From the NCBI GenBank assembly GCA_035497735.1, contig DATJCX010000012.1, positions 1-54,600 of the forward strand: a stretch of DNA of 54,600 nt, written 5' to 3'. Positions 17,176-25,534 of the stretch are shown piece after piece. Both the position numbers and the translations under genes were made by a program. Numbering within the stretch: position 1 is the stretch's first letter; every line of letters starts with the position of its first letter. This DNA is from Brumimicrobium sp035497735 (GTDB lineage: Bacteria > Bacteroidota > Bacteroidia > Flavobacteriales_D > Crocinitomicaceae). A model generated the notes under the pieces. The model worked only from the letters and a program-made list of their open reading frames with translations. It was not told the origin of the DNA and did not search any database.

Positions 17176-18198
17176 TTAAAATAAATTTCCTTGAAAAGTA
17201 TCTGGATTTTTACCTAAGTGTTCGTACGCTTTGGCAGTCACCTTTCTTCCTCTTTGTGTTCTCACTAGGAAACCTTCCTGAATCAAAAATGGTTCATACA
17301 CCTCTTCTATGGTTCCCGCATTTTCTCCAATAGCAGTTGCAAGTGTAGAAATTCCTACAGGTCCTCCATTGAATTTTTCGATTAGCGCAACTAGCAAACG
17401 GTTATCCATTTCATCAAGACCGCTAACATCTACATTCAGAGCTTTTAAGGCGAAATTAGTGATATCCAAATTAATTGTACCATCCCCTTTTATTTGTGCG
17501 AAGTCACGAACTCTACGCAGTAAAGCATTGGCGATACGTGGTGTTCCACGGCTACGACTTGCGATTTCATAAGCGGCATCATGTTCTATAGGAATATTTA
17601 ATAAATCAGATGATCTATGAACGATTTGAGTAAGCGTTTTAGCGTTATAGTACTCCAAACGCGAATTGATACCAAAACGAGCCCTCAAAGGTGCTGTAAG
17701 CAACCCAGAACGAGTTGTAGCGCCAATTAAGGTAAAAGGATTCAATGCGATTTGAACTGTTCTAGCATTCGGACCAGAGTCAATCATAATATCAATAACG
17801 AAGTCCTCCATTGCAGAATATAAATATTCTTCAATAACTGGCGAAAGTCTGTGAATCTCATCGATAAAAAACACATCTCCTTCATCGAGATTGGTTAGCA
17901 ATCCAGCTAGGTCACCCGGTTTATCTAAAACTGGTCCAGAGGTTACCTTAAAGCCAACACCCAATTCATTAGCCACAATATGTGCTAAGGTTGTTTTCCC
18001 AAGGCCTGGAGGACCATGTAATAATACGTGGTCTAAAGGCTCACCCCTTTGTTTGGTTGCTTTAATGAAGATTTCAAGATTTTCAATAATCTTAGTTTGA
18101 CCTGTAAAATCGTTTAAGAGTTTTGGCCTCAATACTTTATCCAAGTCATTTTCCTGACTCTCCATCTCACTTTTATAATCGAAATCTTCTTCTTCCAC
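17176..18198 (-). CDS. ruvB: Holliday junction branch migration helicase RuvB
   Basis: RuvB is the hexameric ATPase that drives branch migration together with RuvA. The 340-residue length fits. Walker A is GPPGLGKT (62-69), Walker B is FFIDEIHRL with Asp113-Glu114, sensor 1 is LIGATTRSG, the arginine finger is in LRARFG, and the winged-helix end contains GGPVGISTLATAIGE. The frame begins with GTG at 18198. An ATG at 18165 (MESQENDLDKVLRPK) is an alternative start. The promoter-like TATCTTTG at 18217-18224 would leave a leader of only about 10 bases to the GTG, which favours the ATG slightly. Confidence 0.97.
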   Translation of the reverse strand: MEEEDFDYKSEMESQENDLDKVLRPKLLNDFTGQTKIIENLEIFIKATKQRGEPLDHVLLHGPPGLGKTTLAHIVANELGVGFKVTSGPVLDKPGDLAGLLTNLDEGDVFFIDEIHRLSPVIEEYLYSAMEDFVIDIMIDSGPNARTVQIALNPFTLIGATTRSGLLTAPLRARFGINSRLEYYNAKTLTQIVHRSSDLLNIPIEHDAAYEIASRSRGTPRIANALLRRVRDFAQIKGDGTINLDITNFALKALNVDVSGLDEMDNRLLVALIEKFNGGPVGISTLATAIGENAGTIEEVYEPFLIQEGFLVRTQRGRKVTAKAYEHLGKNPDTFQGNLF

Positions 18199-18216
18199 GG
18201 TACAAGTTTATAAGTT

Positions 18217-18224
18217 CAAAGATA
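18217..18224 (-). promoter_or_regulatory. Promoter -7 element of ruvB
   Basis: The minus strand reads TATCTTTG, matching TAnnTTTG, 18 bases upstream of the GTG start. It lies immediately beside the coxA terminator, whose T tract runs into it. Confidence 0.5.
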
Positions 18225-18228
18225 AGAA

Positions 18229-18257
18229 AAGCCCAGCACTCTGATAGTACTGGGCTT
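18229..18257 (-). terminator. Terminator of the act-cox operon
   Basis: On the minus strand AAGCCCAG (18257-18250) pairs with CTGGGCTT (18236-18229) across a 13-base loop, followed by TTCTTATC. It lies 24 bases after the coxA stop. Confidence 0.75.
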
Positions 18258-18281
18258 ATAAAATTTATTTATTTCAGTTTT

Positions 18282-20090
18282 TTAATGACCTCCGCCATCT
18301 ACTTCACCTTCTCTTAAAGGTACAGTCTGAGGCACAAAATCCTCATCCCATCCTGGCTTAGAGAAGTCGTAAGGCCAACGGTGAACTTCTGGAATCTCTC
18401 CAGGCCAGTTTCCGTGTCCAGGCATTGCCGTAGGAGTCGTCCACTCTAAGGTAGTTGATTTCCATGGGTTCAATGGTGCTATTGGACCTTTGAAGATACT
18501 GTAGAAGAAGTTAAAGATAAAGAAAAACTGTCCGATTGCTCCGATGATTGCGAAGATCGTAATGATCACGTTCAAGTCTAAAATCATTTCACTCGCTGTC
18601 GGGTTAAATGTATCATAGATTGAATAGTCATAATATCTTCTTGGAGCTCCTCCTAGTCCAATAAAGTGCATTGGTACGAATACACCGTAACCAGCGATAA
18701 TTGTTAACCAGAAGTGAACATATCCTAACTTATCGTTCATCATTCTACCAAACATCTTAGGGAACCAGTGGTAAACCCCACCGAACATTCCAAAGATAGA
18801 TGACAATCCCATTACTACGTGGAAGTGAGCAACAACGAACATCGTGTCGTGCACTTGAATATCTAACGCAGAGTTACCTAAAACTGTTCCTGTAATACCT
18901 CCAGAGATGAAAGTAGAAACTAAACCGATTGAGAATAACATTGCAGGAGTAAAAATAATAGAACCTTTCCATAAAGTTGTCAAGTAGTTGAATACTTTAA
19001 TGGCTGAAGGAACCGCAATCAATAATGTTGTAAATACGAACACACTTCCTAAGAACGGGTCCATACCAGATACGAACATGTGATGCGCCCATACAATACA
19101 AGATAAGAAACCAATTGCTAATAATGAACCAACCATCGCACGGTAACCGAAGATAGGTTTACGCGATTGTGTTGCGATAATTTCTGATGAAAGTCCTAAT
19201 GAAGGTAATAATACAATATATACCTCAGGGTGACCTAAGAACCAGAATAAGTGTTCATATAGAATTGGTGAACCACCAACGTTGTCTAACATTTCTCCAC
19301 CGATGATGATGTCACTTAAGTAGAATGAAGTTCCGAAGATACGGTCCATTGCTAATAAAAGTACAGCAGCAAATAAAACTGGGAAAGAAATAATACCAAC
19401 GATAGCTGTGATTAAGAAAGCCCAAATAGTTAAAGGCATTCTTGTAAAGGTCATTCCTTTAGTTCTTAAGTTAACAATCGTAGAAACGTAGTTCAATGAA
19501 CCTAATAAAGAAGATGCTACGAAAATAACTAGAGAAACCATCCAAAGAGACATCCCTAAACCTGAACCAGAGATTGCTTGAGGCAATGAAGATAGCGGAG
19601 GGTAAACCGTCCAACCACCCATTGCTGGTCCTGATTCAACAAATAAAGAAACTAACATAATAACTGCAGCGATATTATACAACCATGCAGACATCATGTT
19701 CATGAATCCAGATGCCATATCTCTTGCTCCAATCTGTAATGGAATAAGAACGTTAGAGAACGTACCTGATAAACCTCCTGTCAATACGAAGAAAACCATG
19801 ATCGTACCGTGAAGGGTTACTAGTCCAAGGAACATATCCTGGTTAAGTACACCTTCTGGTGCCCATCTATCTCCTAAGAATAAATTAAGGAAATCTGAAC
19901 CTTCTTCCGGCCATGCTAACTGAATTCTAAAGAAAACAGATAACATCATACCGACTACAGCCATAAAAATAGCAGCAATCAAGAATTGCTTACCAATTAC
20001 CTTATGGTCGTAACTAAATATATACTTTGAAACAAAGCTCTGTTCGTGATGATCGTGTTCGTGAATTGCTTCCTGAGCTGTTGATGCCAT
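18282..20090 (-). CDS. coxA: Cytochrome c oxidase subunit I (A1-type haem-copper oxidase)
   Basis: This 602-residue, 12-helix-type membrane protein is the catalytic subunit that reduces oxygen to water and pumps protons. Haem and copper ligands are visible: His94 (LHGTIM), His287 and the D-channel Glu289 in GHPEVY, the CuB pair His336-His337 (WAHHMF), and His422 and His424 in AHFHVV. GHPEVY marks the A1 subfamily. The N-terminus is histidine-rich (HEHDHHE). It is the last gene of the act-cox operon, 29 bases after coxB. Electrons come through CuA of CoxB and, in organisms with this gene order, directly from alternative complex III. Confidence 0.97.
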   Translation of the reverse strand: MASTAQEAIHEHDHHEQSFVSKYIFSYDHKVIGKQFLIAAIFMAVVGMMLSVFFRIQLAWPEEGSDFLNLFLGDRWAPEGVLNQDMFLGLVTLHGTIMVFFVLTGGLSGTFSNVLIPLQIGARDMASGFMNMMSAWLYNIAAVIMLVSLFVESGPAMGGWTVYPPLSSLPQAISGSGLGMSLWMVSLVIFVASSLLGSLNYVSTIVNLRTKGMTFTRMPLTIWAFLITAIVGIISFPVLFAAVLLLAMDRIFGTSFYLSDIIIGGEMLDNVGGSPILYEHLFWFLGHPEVYIVLLPSLGLSSEIIATQSRKPIFGYRAMVGSLLAIGFLSCIVWAHHMFVSGMDPFLGSVFVFTTLLIAVPSAIKVFNYLTTLWKGSIIFTPAMLFSIGLVSTFISGGITGTVLGNSALDIQVHDTMFVVAHFHVVMGLSSIFGMFGGVYHWFPKMFGRMMNDKLGYVHFWLTIIAGYGVFVPMHFIGLGGAPRRYYDYSIYDTFNPTASEMILDLNVIITIFAIIGAIGQFFFIFNFFYSIFKGPIAPLNPWKSTTLEWTTPTAMPGHGNWPGEIPEVHRWPYDFSKPGWDEDFVPQTVPLREGEVDGGGH

Positions 20091-20119
20091 GTTTTATAAA
20101 TTTAATGTACTTTTAAAAA

Positions 20120-21364
20120 TTATTTTTTATCTACTTTACTTGCTATAGCCTCATAGTACTCAAGTAAAGCTTGTTCGTTTCCTACAATCCAAGGTTTCCC
20201 ATCCAATGAAGACTTCGTTTTTTGCCATTCAAGGTATTCCTTAGGCTCTAAAACTTTAATAGACATCTTCATCTTGTAGTGAGAAGTTCCACAAACTTTA
20301 TTACATAATAAAGCATACTCAAACTCAGGATTATTCAATTTCTTCTTCATTTCATCTGAAGTAAAAATTGGTTGAATCTTAAAGTAAGTTGTCAAACCTG
20401 GTACCGTGTTCATTTGCGCACGGAAGTGTGGGAAGTAAGCACTGTGGATTACATCTTTAGATCTAAAGTGGAAATTGTATTTCTGACCTTTTAAAAGAAT
20501 TAAACTGTCCTCAACAATAACATCATCAAATGCCAATAGGTCTAAAGAGTCGTTGTAAGTTGCTGACATTGCTTCAAGAAGACGAGACATACGCTCTTTT
20601 CTTCCTAATTCCGTCTTCATTTTCTTACGATTTGCAGCAGACATTGCGATAGATGGGTCGTTCAATTGAGCTTCCAATTTTTCAACACCATTGATACCGT
20701 CTCCACCTACTTTCATTAACTCTAAAGAATTTTCAATATTCTCTCTAGTAACAACTGCGTATGGATTTTGGTCTGTTGTTAACTTGTAATCAAATTTACC
20801 TAGTTCGTTATTTCCTCCTGAGTAACGTGCTGTCCAAGCGAATTGGTAAGAGAAAATCTCTACGTTTTCATATTCAGCTGTTGCTGGTGAAGTCAACTCG
20901 TTCCATGTTTTAAGACCTAAAATAACCATAACGGTTAAACCAGCTGCTGGAATAACTGTCCAAAGCATTTCTAGTTTATCGTTGTGCGGATAATAATACG
21001 CCTTTACTCCTGGCTTTCTTCTGTATTTGTAAGCAAACCAGAATAGTAATGTAACAGTTGAGAAGTAAACAAACAATACAAGACCCCATTGAACAACGTA
21101 TAAATTATCTAATTTAACTCCCCCTACTGAAGCAGCAGGTCCTAGGTCAACGAAACCATAAACAAAAATGATATAGATTAAAAATGCATGCAGTAGAATC
21201 ATGAAAACCACTAATGCTATAGCGTTGAAATTATTCTCACTATCAGGAATTTCTTCCGGTCCGTAATTGCTCAATTTTTTTGTTAATTCTCCTACGCGCA
21301 TGATCTGTGCAATAGCTATGCAACCTAGGACAATAACTAAAATGATTATAAATTTATCTGCCAT
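20120..21364 (-). CDS. coxB: Cytochrome c oxidase subunit II
   Basis: This 414-residue protein carries the binuclear CuA centre that accepts electrons. Four hydrophobic segments are seen (about 4-21, 48-70, 89-112, 131-151) rather than the usual two. The CuA ligands are His307, Cys354, Cys358, His362 and Met365. The residue between the cysteines that is usually Glu in canonical oxidases is Lys356 (CNKVC). A charged helical insertion of about 70 residues (207-280) interrupts the cupredoxin domain. No cytochrome c domain is fused, so it is not a true caa3 subunit II. It lies between actF (34 bases) and coxA (29 bases). Confidence 0.96.
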   Translation of the reverse strand: MADKFIIILVIVLGCIAIAQIMRVGELTKKLSNYGPEEIPDSENNFNAIALVVFMILLHAFLIYIIFVYGFVDLGPAASVGGVKLDNLYVVQWGLVLFVYFSTVTLLFWFAYKYRRKPGVKAYYYPHNDKLEMLWTVIPAAGLTVMVILGLKTWNELTSPATAEYENVEIFSYQFAWTARYSGGNNELGKFDYKLTTDQNPYAVVTRENIENSLELMKVGGDGINGVEKLEAQLNDPSIAMSAANRKKMKTELGRKERMSRLLEAMSATYNDSLDLLAFDDVIVEDSLILLKGQKYNFHFRSKDVIHSAYFPHFRAQMNTVPGLTTYFKIQPIFTSDEMKKKLNNPEFEYALLCNKVCGTSHYKMKMSIKVLEPKEYLEWQKTKSSLDGKPWIVGNEQALLEYYEAIASKVDKK

Positions 21365-21398
21365 GTTAAAATAAAATTACTTATTGTTTTCTTATATA

Positions 21399-22610
21399 TT
21401 AAATTTCGTGATGTAATGACTCATCCATAAACGGATGATTTAAGGCAACGATTGGCGCACTTGCTAACCTCATTAGCGTAACACGTGCAAACAATCCAAG
21501 GAAGAAGATAGCCATTCCAATTTCCATGAATCCAATTTTTGCTAATGGTCCCATTGCACCACCACTTACCATAATCCAAGTATCTAACCAGTGCCCAATA
21601 ATAATAATAATTCCAACAAAAACCAACGCACCAGCGTGACGTTTTGAATCTCTTGACATTAATATTAACATAGGGAATAGGAAGTTTATAGCAAACATTC
21701 CGAAGTACAATAATTTAAAGTTTTCAATTCTATTGATAAAGTAAGCAGCTTCCTCAGGAATATTTGCGTACCAGATCAACATAAATTGAGAGAACCATAA
21801 GTATGACCATAAGAATGATAAAGCGAAAATCCAAGTACCAACGTCATGGATGTGGCTGTCATTTAACTTAGGTAAGTATCCTAATTTCTTTAAATAAAGT
21901 AATAATAGAATAAGCATTACCATTACTGTTACCCATCCTCCAGCGAACACGTACCAACCAAATAAAGTTGAGTGCCAGTGAATATCAATAGATAATAACC
22001 AGTCCCATGAGCTCATCATGCTAAAGAAAGCAAATACCAATAGGAACAATGCTGATCTACGGAAGTTCTTGTAGTGAATATCCAACGCTAATTCTGGTTG
22101 CTGATCTTGCATTAATGAACGCTTGATAAAACCTTTCCACATTACATAGTAAACACCTAAGAAGATAACCAATCTTATCCAGAAAAACGGTAAGTTTAAG
22201 TATCTAGCACTACGTCCAGCAGCATGTGCATCATAATGTGCACCACCTGGCTTAACAACTTCTGGGTCCATCCATACGTAGATATGAGCACCATTCATGA
22301 ATGTTAACGCTAAGTAAGTCACTAACATGAATGCGATTCCAACTGGAACGAATCCTGTTAACGCCTCGATTGGACGCTTGATATAAGCTGACCATCCTAC
22401 TTCCGCTGCGTGTTGAACCGCTAGGAAGAATAAAGCACTCATTGTAACAGTAAAAAAGAAAATACTATTTGACAATAAGTTACTCATAAATCTACGAGGA
22501 ACGTGTCCATCGCCTAGAGCAACGGCAACACCAACTCCAGTCAACAATAGACCCACAACCACAAAAGTTGTTGTCCATAATTTTGCCTTATTCGAAATTT
22601 GATAATCCAT
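21399..22610 (-). CDS. actF: Alternative complex III membrane subunit ActF
   Basis: A 403-residue polytopic membrane protein with about ten hydrophobic segments, belonging to the NrfD-related ActF family of quinol:cytochrome c oxidoreductase. Features include HAAEVGWSAYIKRPIEAL, the loop IHWHSTLFGWYVFAGG and WFSQFMLIWYANIPEEA. ActF pairs with ActC in the membrane arm of the complex, which passes quinol electrons toward the oxidase. The order actA-B-C-D-E-F followed by coxB-coxA is the order known from Rhodothermus and Flavobacterium. It is 36 bases after actE. Confidence 0.93.
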   Translation of the reverse strand: MDYQISNKAKLWTTTFVVVGLLLTGVGVAVALGDGHVPRRFMSNLLSNSIFFFTVTMSALFFLAVQHAAEVGWSAYIKRPIEALTGFVPVGIAFMLVTYLALTFMNGAHIYVWMDPEVVKPGGAHYDAHAAGRSARYLNLPFFWIRLVIFLGVYYVMWKGFIKRSLMQDQQPELALDIHYKNFRRSALFLLVFAFFSMMSSWDWLLSIDIHWHSTLFGWYVFAGGWVTVMVMLILLLLYLKKLGYLPKLNDSHIHDVGTWIFALSFLWSYLWFSQFMLIWYANIPEEAAYFINRIENFKLLYFGMFAINFLFPMLILMSRDSKRHAGALVFVGIIIIIGHWLDTWIMVSGGAMGPLAKIGFMEIGMAIFFLGLFARVTLMRLASAPIVALNHPFMDESLHHEI

Positions 22611-22646
22611 TTAACTATAAATTTTCTATTGTTTATTCTCTATTAA

Positions 22647-23420
22647 TTAATCTTCTGTATTTTCTGCAGTCTCGTCTGCTACCTCCTCTGTTGCTTCATC
22701 AGCAGCAGTTTCACCAGCAGCGAATCCAGCACCGTAATCTTTAAATCTTAATTTATTGATATAGTGAACTACAGTCCAGATTTCTTTGTTACTCATGAAA
22801 GGAGCATGCGCACCCATCATTCCTTTACCGTAATAAATAGAGAAGAACACTTGTCCATCTTTTAATTCAAGAAGATTATTGAAATCAGGAACACCAGCAT
22901 AAGCACCGCTTTCTACCATTGGACCTTTTCCATCTCCTTCTTTACCGTGACAGTGAGCACAGTTGATAGTGAAAAGTTTCTTTCCAGAATCAAAAATCTC
23001 TTTTTCGTTATCAGCTGTTAAAACAAGCGGATTTTTATCTTCTGCCGACTTAAAGTAATCACCACCTGGTTGATCACTTAATTTCCAACCATCCTTTGCC
23101 ATCAAGTTATGCGTTTTAGCTGCAAAACTATTAGCTAATCGATTGTACGGTAAGTACATTTCTAAATCTTCAATATCCCCATGGTAAGGAACAGTGTGCA
23201 TTGGTGGATGTTTAGCAGATTGCTTCATTGTTAATTCAACAACCGTTCTATCTTTAATCCAACCATAATCAACATACGGTTCGATAGCAGGTGAACGATA
23301 CATGTCAGGCATAAAGTCCAAACCTGGAGAATCTTTATCCGAGATACATGATGTTAACGCTCCAATACCGAATGTTAGCACTAATATTTTTGTTGAAATT
23401 GCCTTCATATTCTTTTTCAT
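22647..23420 (-). CDS. actE: Alternative complex III monohaem cytochrome c subunit ActE
   Basis: A 257-residue lipoprotein: the lipobox is ALTSC with Cys25, and the protein is anchored on the periplasmic side. One c-type haem motif, CAHCH (154-158), is followed by GKEGDGKGP and a later GMMGAHAPFMS that can supply the distal methionine. The haem is the probable exit point for electrons toward CuA. An alternative start is Met5. The last 25 residues form an acidic, alanine-rich tail (AADEATEEVADETAE), an unusual low-complexity ending. It is 8 bases after actD. Confidence 0.94.
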   Translation of the reverse strand: MKKNMKAISTKILVLTFGIGALTSCISDKDSPGLDFMPDMYRSPAIEPYVDYGWIKDRTVVELTMKQSAKHPPMHTVPYHGDIEDLEMYLPYNRLANSFAAKTHNLMAKDGWKLSDQPGGDYFKSAEDKNPLVLTADNEKEIFDSGKKLFTINCAHCHGKEGDGKGPMVESGAYAGVPDFNNLLELKDGQVFFSIYYGKGMMGAHAPFMSNKEIWTVVHYINKLRFKDYGAGFAAGETAADEATEEVADETAENTED

Positions 23421-23427
23421 GGAAATA

Positions 23428-23964
23428 TTAATAATTTTTTTGATCTAATTCTACAATACCTGTTTCCATTAGCATAGTCTCAATTTCTTTTTCAGTAAAC
23501 TGAGTGTTTTGGTCTAATCTCAACTCGATAACAAAACGGTCATCTGTTGTTCTTGGATCAGGATTTCCCGCAGGCATACCTGGTAAAGTTCTATTTGCAA
23601 GAAAATAAGTAATTGCCATTAAGTGAGCTGCAAATAATACAGTCATTTCAAAGGTAATTGGAATAAAAGCTAGCATATTCTCAACGAAAGAGAAACTTGG
23701 CTTACCTCCAATATTCATTGGCCAGTCAGTAATCATAAAATACCATATACCAAGAATAGCAAGTGTCAATCCTAACATACCGTATAGGAAAGCAAAGATA
23801 CCTAATCTTGTTCCTTTCAATCCAATGATTGTATCCAATCCGTGAACTGGAAAAGGCGTATAAACTTCTTTTACTTTTACACCGTTTGAAACTAACTTCT
23901 TAGCACCATCTTTTAGCACTTCGTCGTCGTTATACATTGCATAAAATACTACGTTTGAGCTCAT
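23428..23964 (-). CDS. actD: Alternative complex III subunit ActD (DUF3341)
   Basis: This 178-residue protein has the DUF3341 form: an N-terminal soluble part with VKEVYTPFPVHGLD, two transmembrane helices (about 53-76 and 97-121) separated by a periplasmic loop with GGKPSFSF, and a C-terminal soluble part with TDDRFVIELR. ActD is a structural membrane subunit without cofactors. It is 3 bases after actC and 8 bases before actE, so translation is likely coupled. Confidence 0.93.
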   Translation of the reverse strand: MSSNVVFYAMYNDDEVLKDGAKKLVSNGVKVKEVYTPFPVHGLDTIIGLKGTRLGIFAFLYGMLGLTLAILGIWYFMITDWPMNIGGKPSFSFVENMLAFIPITFEMTVLFAAHLMAITYFLANRTLPGMPAGNPDPRTTDDRFVIELRLDQNTQFTEKEIETMLMETGIVELDQKNY

Positions 23965-23967
23965 TTC

Positions 23968-25488
23968 TTAATTATTATCGTTGTTATTATCATTTTCACT
24001 ATCTGTTGCAGCACTATTGTCTGTATCAGTATTTGTGTGAGTTTCATTTTTCTTAACTTTAACAGCAACATCTGCTAAGTGTTGTTCTTCTAAAGAGAAC
24101 GCTGGTGAAGCGGCCGTTCCTTGTTTGAAAGACTCACCTGAAGATCTAACAATATGCTTTAACTCAGCAATTGGTAATACAGGGAAGTATCTAGTAAACA
24201 ATAAGAAGAATACAGAGAATAATCCCATTGTACCTACAAAGATTGCGATATCAATATGCGTTGGGTAGAACATACTCCAAGCAGATGGTAAGTAATCATG
24301 GTGTAAGTCTAATACGATAATGTCAAAACGTTCGAACCACATTCCGATATTAATAATAATACCGATAATCCAAGAAGCTGTAAAGCTCGTACGTACTTTC
24401 TTAATCCATAAGAAAGCTGGAGCAACCATATTACATAAGATCAATGCCCAGAATGCCCACCAATATCTACCAGTTGCAGCTCCCCAGGACATATAAGCGT
24501 ATGATTCATACTCGGCACCTGTGTACCAAGCCATAAAGAACTCAGTGATGTAAGCAACACCAACAATCCCACCCGTTACAATAATAACGATGTTCATGTA
24601 TTCAATATGTTTACGTGTAATATAAGCTTCTAAGTTGTATGCTTTACGAATGATACTCATCAATGTAATTACCATGGCGAATCCTGAGAATACCGCACCA
24701 GCAACGAAGTATGGAGGGTAAATCGTAGAGTGCCATCCTGGTACGATCGACGTAGCAAAGTCAAAAGATACAATAGAGTGAACAGAGAATACTAATGGAG
24801 TAGCCAGACCAGCTAAAATTAAAGAAGCGATCTCAAATCTTTGCCATTGTTTAGCACCTCCAGACCATCCAAAAGAAAGAATGCTGTACATTTTCTTAGC
24901 TAAAGGCTTTTTCGCACGGTCTCGGATCGTAGCAAAGTCAGGAACCAATCCGATGTACCAGAATACAACTGATACAGAAAGGTAAGTTGAAATCGCGAAC
25001 ACGTCCCATAGAAGTGGTGAGTTAAAGTTTGGCCATAATGAACCGAAGTGGTTTGGTAATGGAACTACCCAGTAACCAACCCATAGACGACCCATGTGAA
25101 TCAATGGGAACAACCCAGCCATAAATACTGCGAAAATTGTCATCGCCTCAGCAGAACGGTTAATCGCCATTCTCCATTTTTGACGGAACAATAATAACAC
25201 TGCAGAAATTAATGTACCAGCGTGTCCAATACCTACCCACCAAACGAAGTTGGTAATATCCCAAGCCCAGTTAATGGTTTTATTTAATCCCCAAGTACCA
25301 ATACCTGTACCGATTAAATATAAAATTGCTCCTACACCATAGATCCCAAGGATTAACGAAATAGTAAATAAAACGTACCATGTTTTTGACGCTTTACCTT
25401 CGATAGGTCTACACACATCTTCTGTAATCTCGTGATAAGATTTGTGTCCTAGGATTAGGGGTTCTCTAATTATTGCTTCTTTATGCAT
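23968..25488 (-). CDS. actC: Alternative complex III membrane subunit ActC (NrfD/PsrC family)
   Basis: A 506-residue polytopic protein with about ten transmembrane helices. The family marks are NFVWWVGIGHAGTLISAVLLLFRQ and HMGRLWVGYWVVPLPN, near the presumed quinol site close to the ActB iron-sulfur clusters, and later WFERFDIIVLDLHHDYLP. ActC oxidises menaquinol. After the last helix there is a long tail that ends in a run of D, N and T (about residues 478-506), a low-complexity ending of unknown purpose. It is 46 bases after actB and 3 bases before actD. Confidence 0.94.
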   Translation of the reverse strand: MHKEAIIREPLILGHKSYHEITEDVCRPIEGKASKTWYVLFTISLILGIYGVGAILYLIGTGIGTWGLNKTINWAWDITNFVWWVGIGHAGTLISAVLLLFRQKWRMAINRSAEAMTIFAVFMAGLFPLIHMGRLWVGYWVVPLPNHFGSLWPNFNSPLLWDVFAISTYLSVSVVFWYIGLVPDFATIRDRAKKPLAKKMYSILSFGWSGGAKQWQRFEIASLILAGLATPLVFSVHSIVSFDFATSIVPGWHSTIYPPYFVAGAVFSGFAMVITLMSIIRKAYNLEAYITRKHIEYMNIVIIVTGGIVGVAYITEFFMAWYTGAEYESYAYMSWGAATGRYWWAFWALILCNMVAPAFLWIKKVRTSFTASWIIGIIINIGMWFERFDIIVLDLHHDYLPSAWSMFYPTHIDIAIFVGTMGLFSVFFLLFTRYFPVLPIAELKHIVRSSGESFKQGTAASPAFSLEEQHLADVAVKVKKNETHTNTDTDNSAATDSENDNNNDNN

Positions 25489-25534
25489 TACAATAAGTTT
25501 ATTATTTTAATACTTCGATTTCCGTGATTAATTA

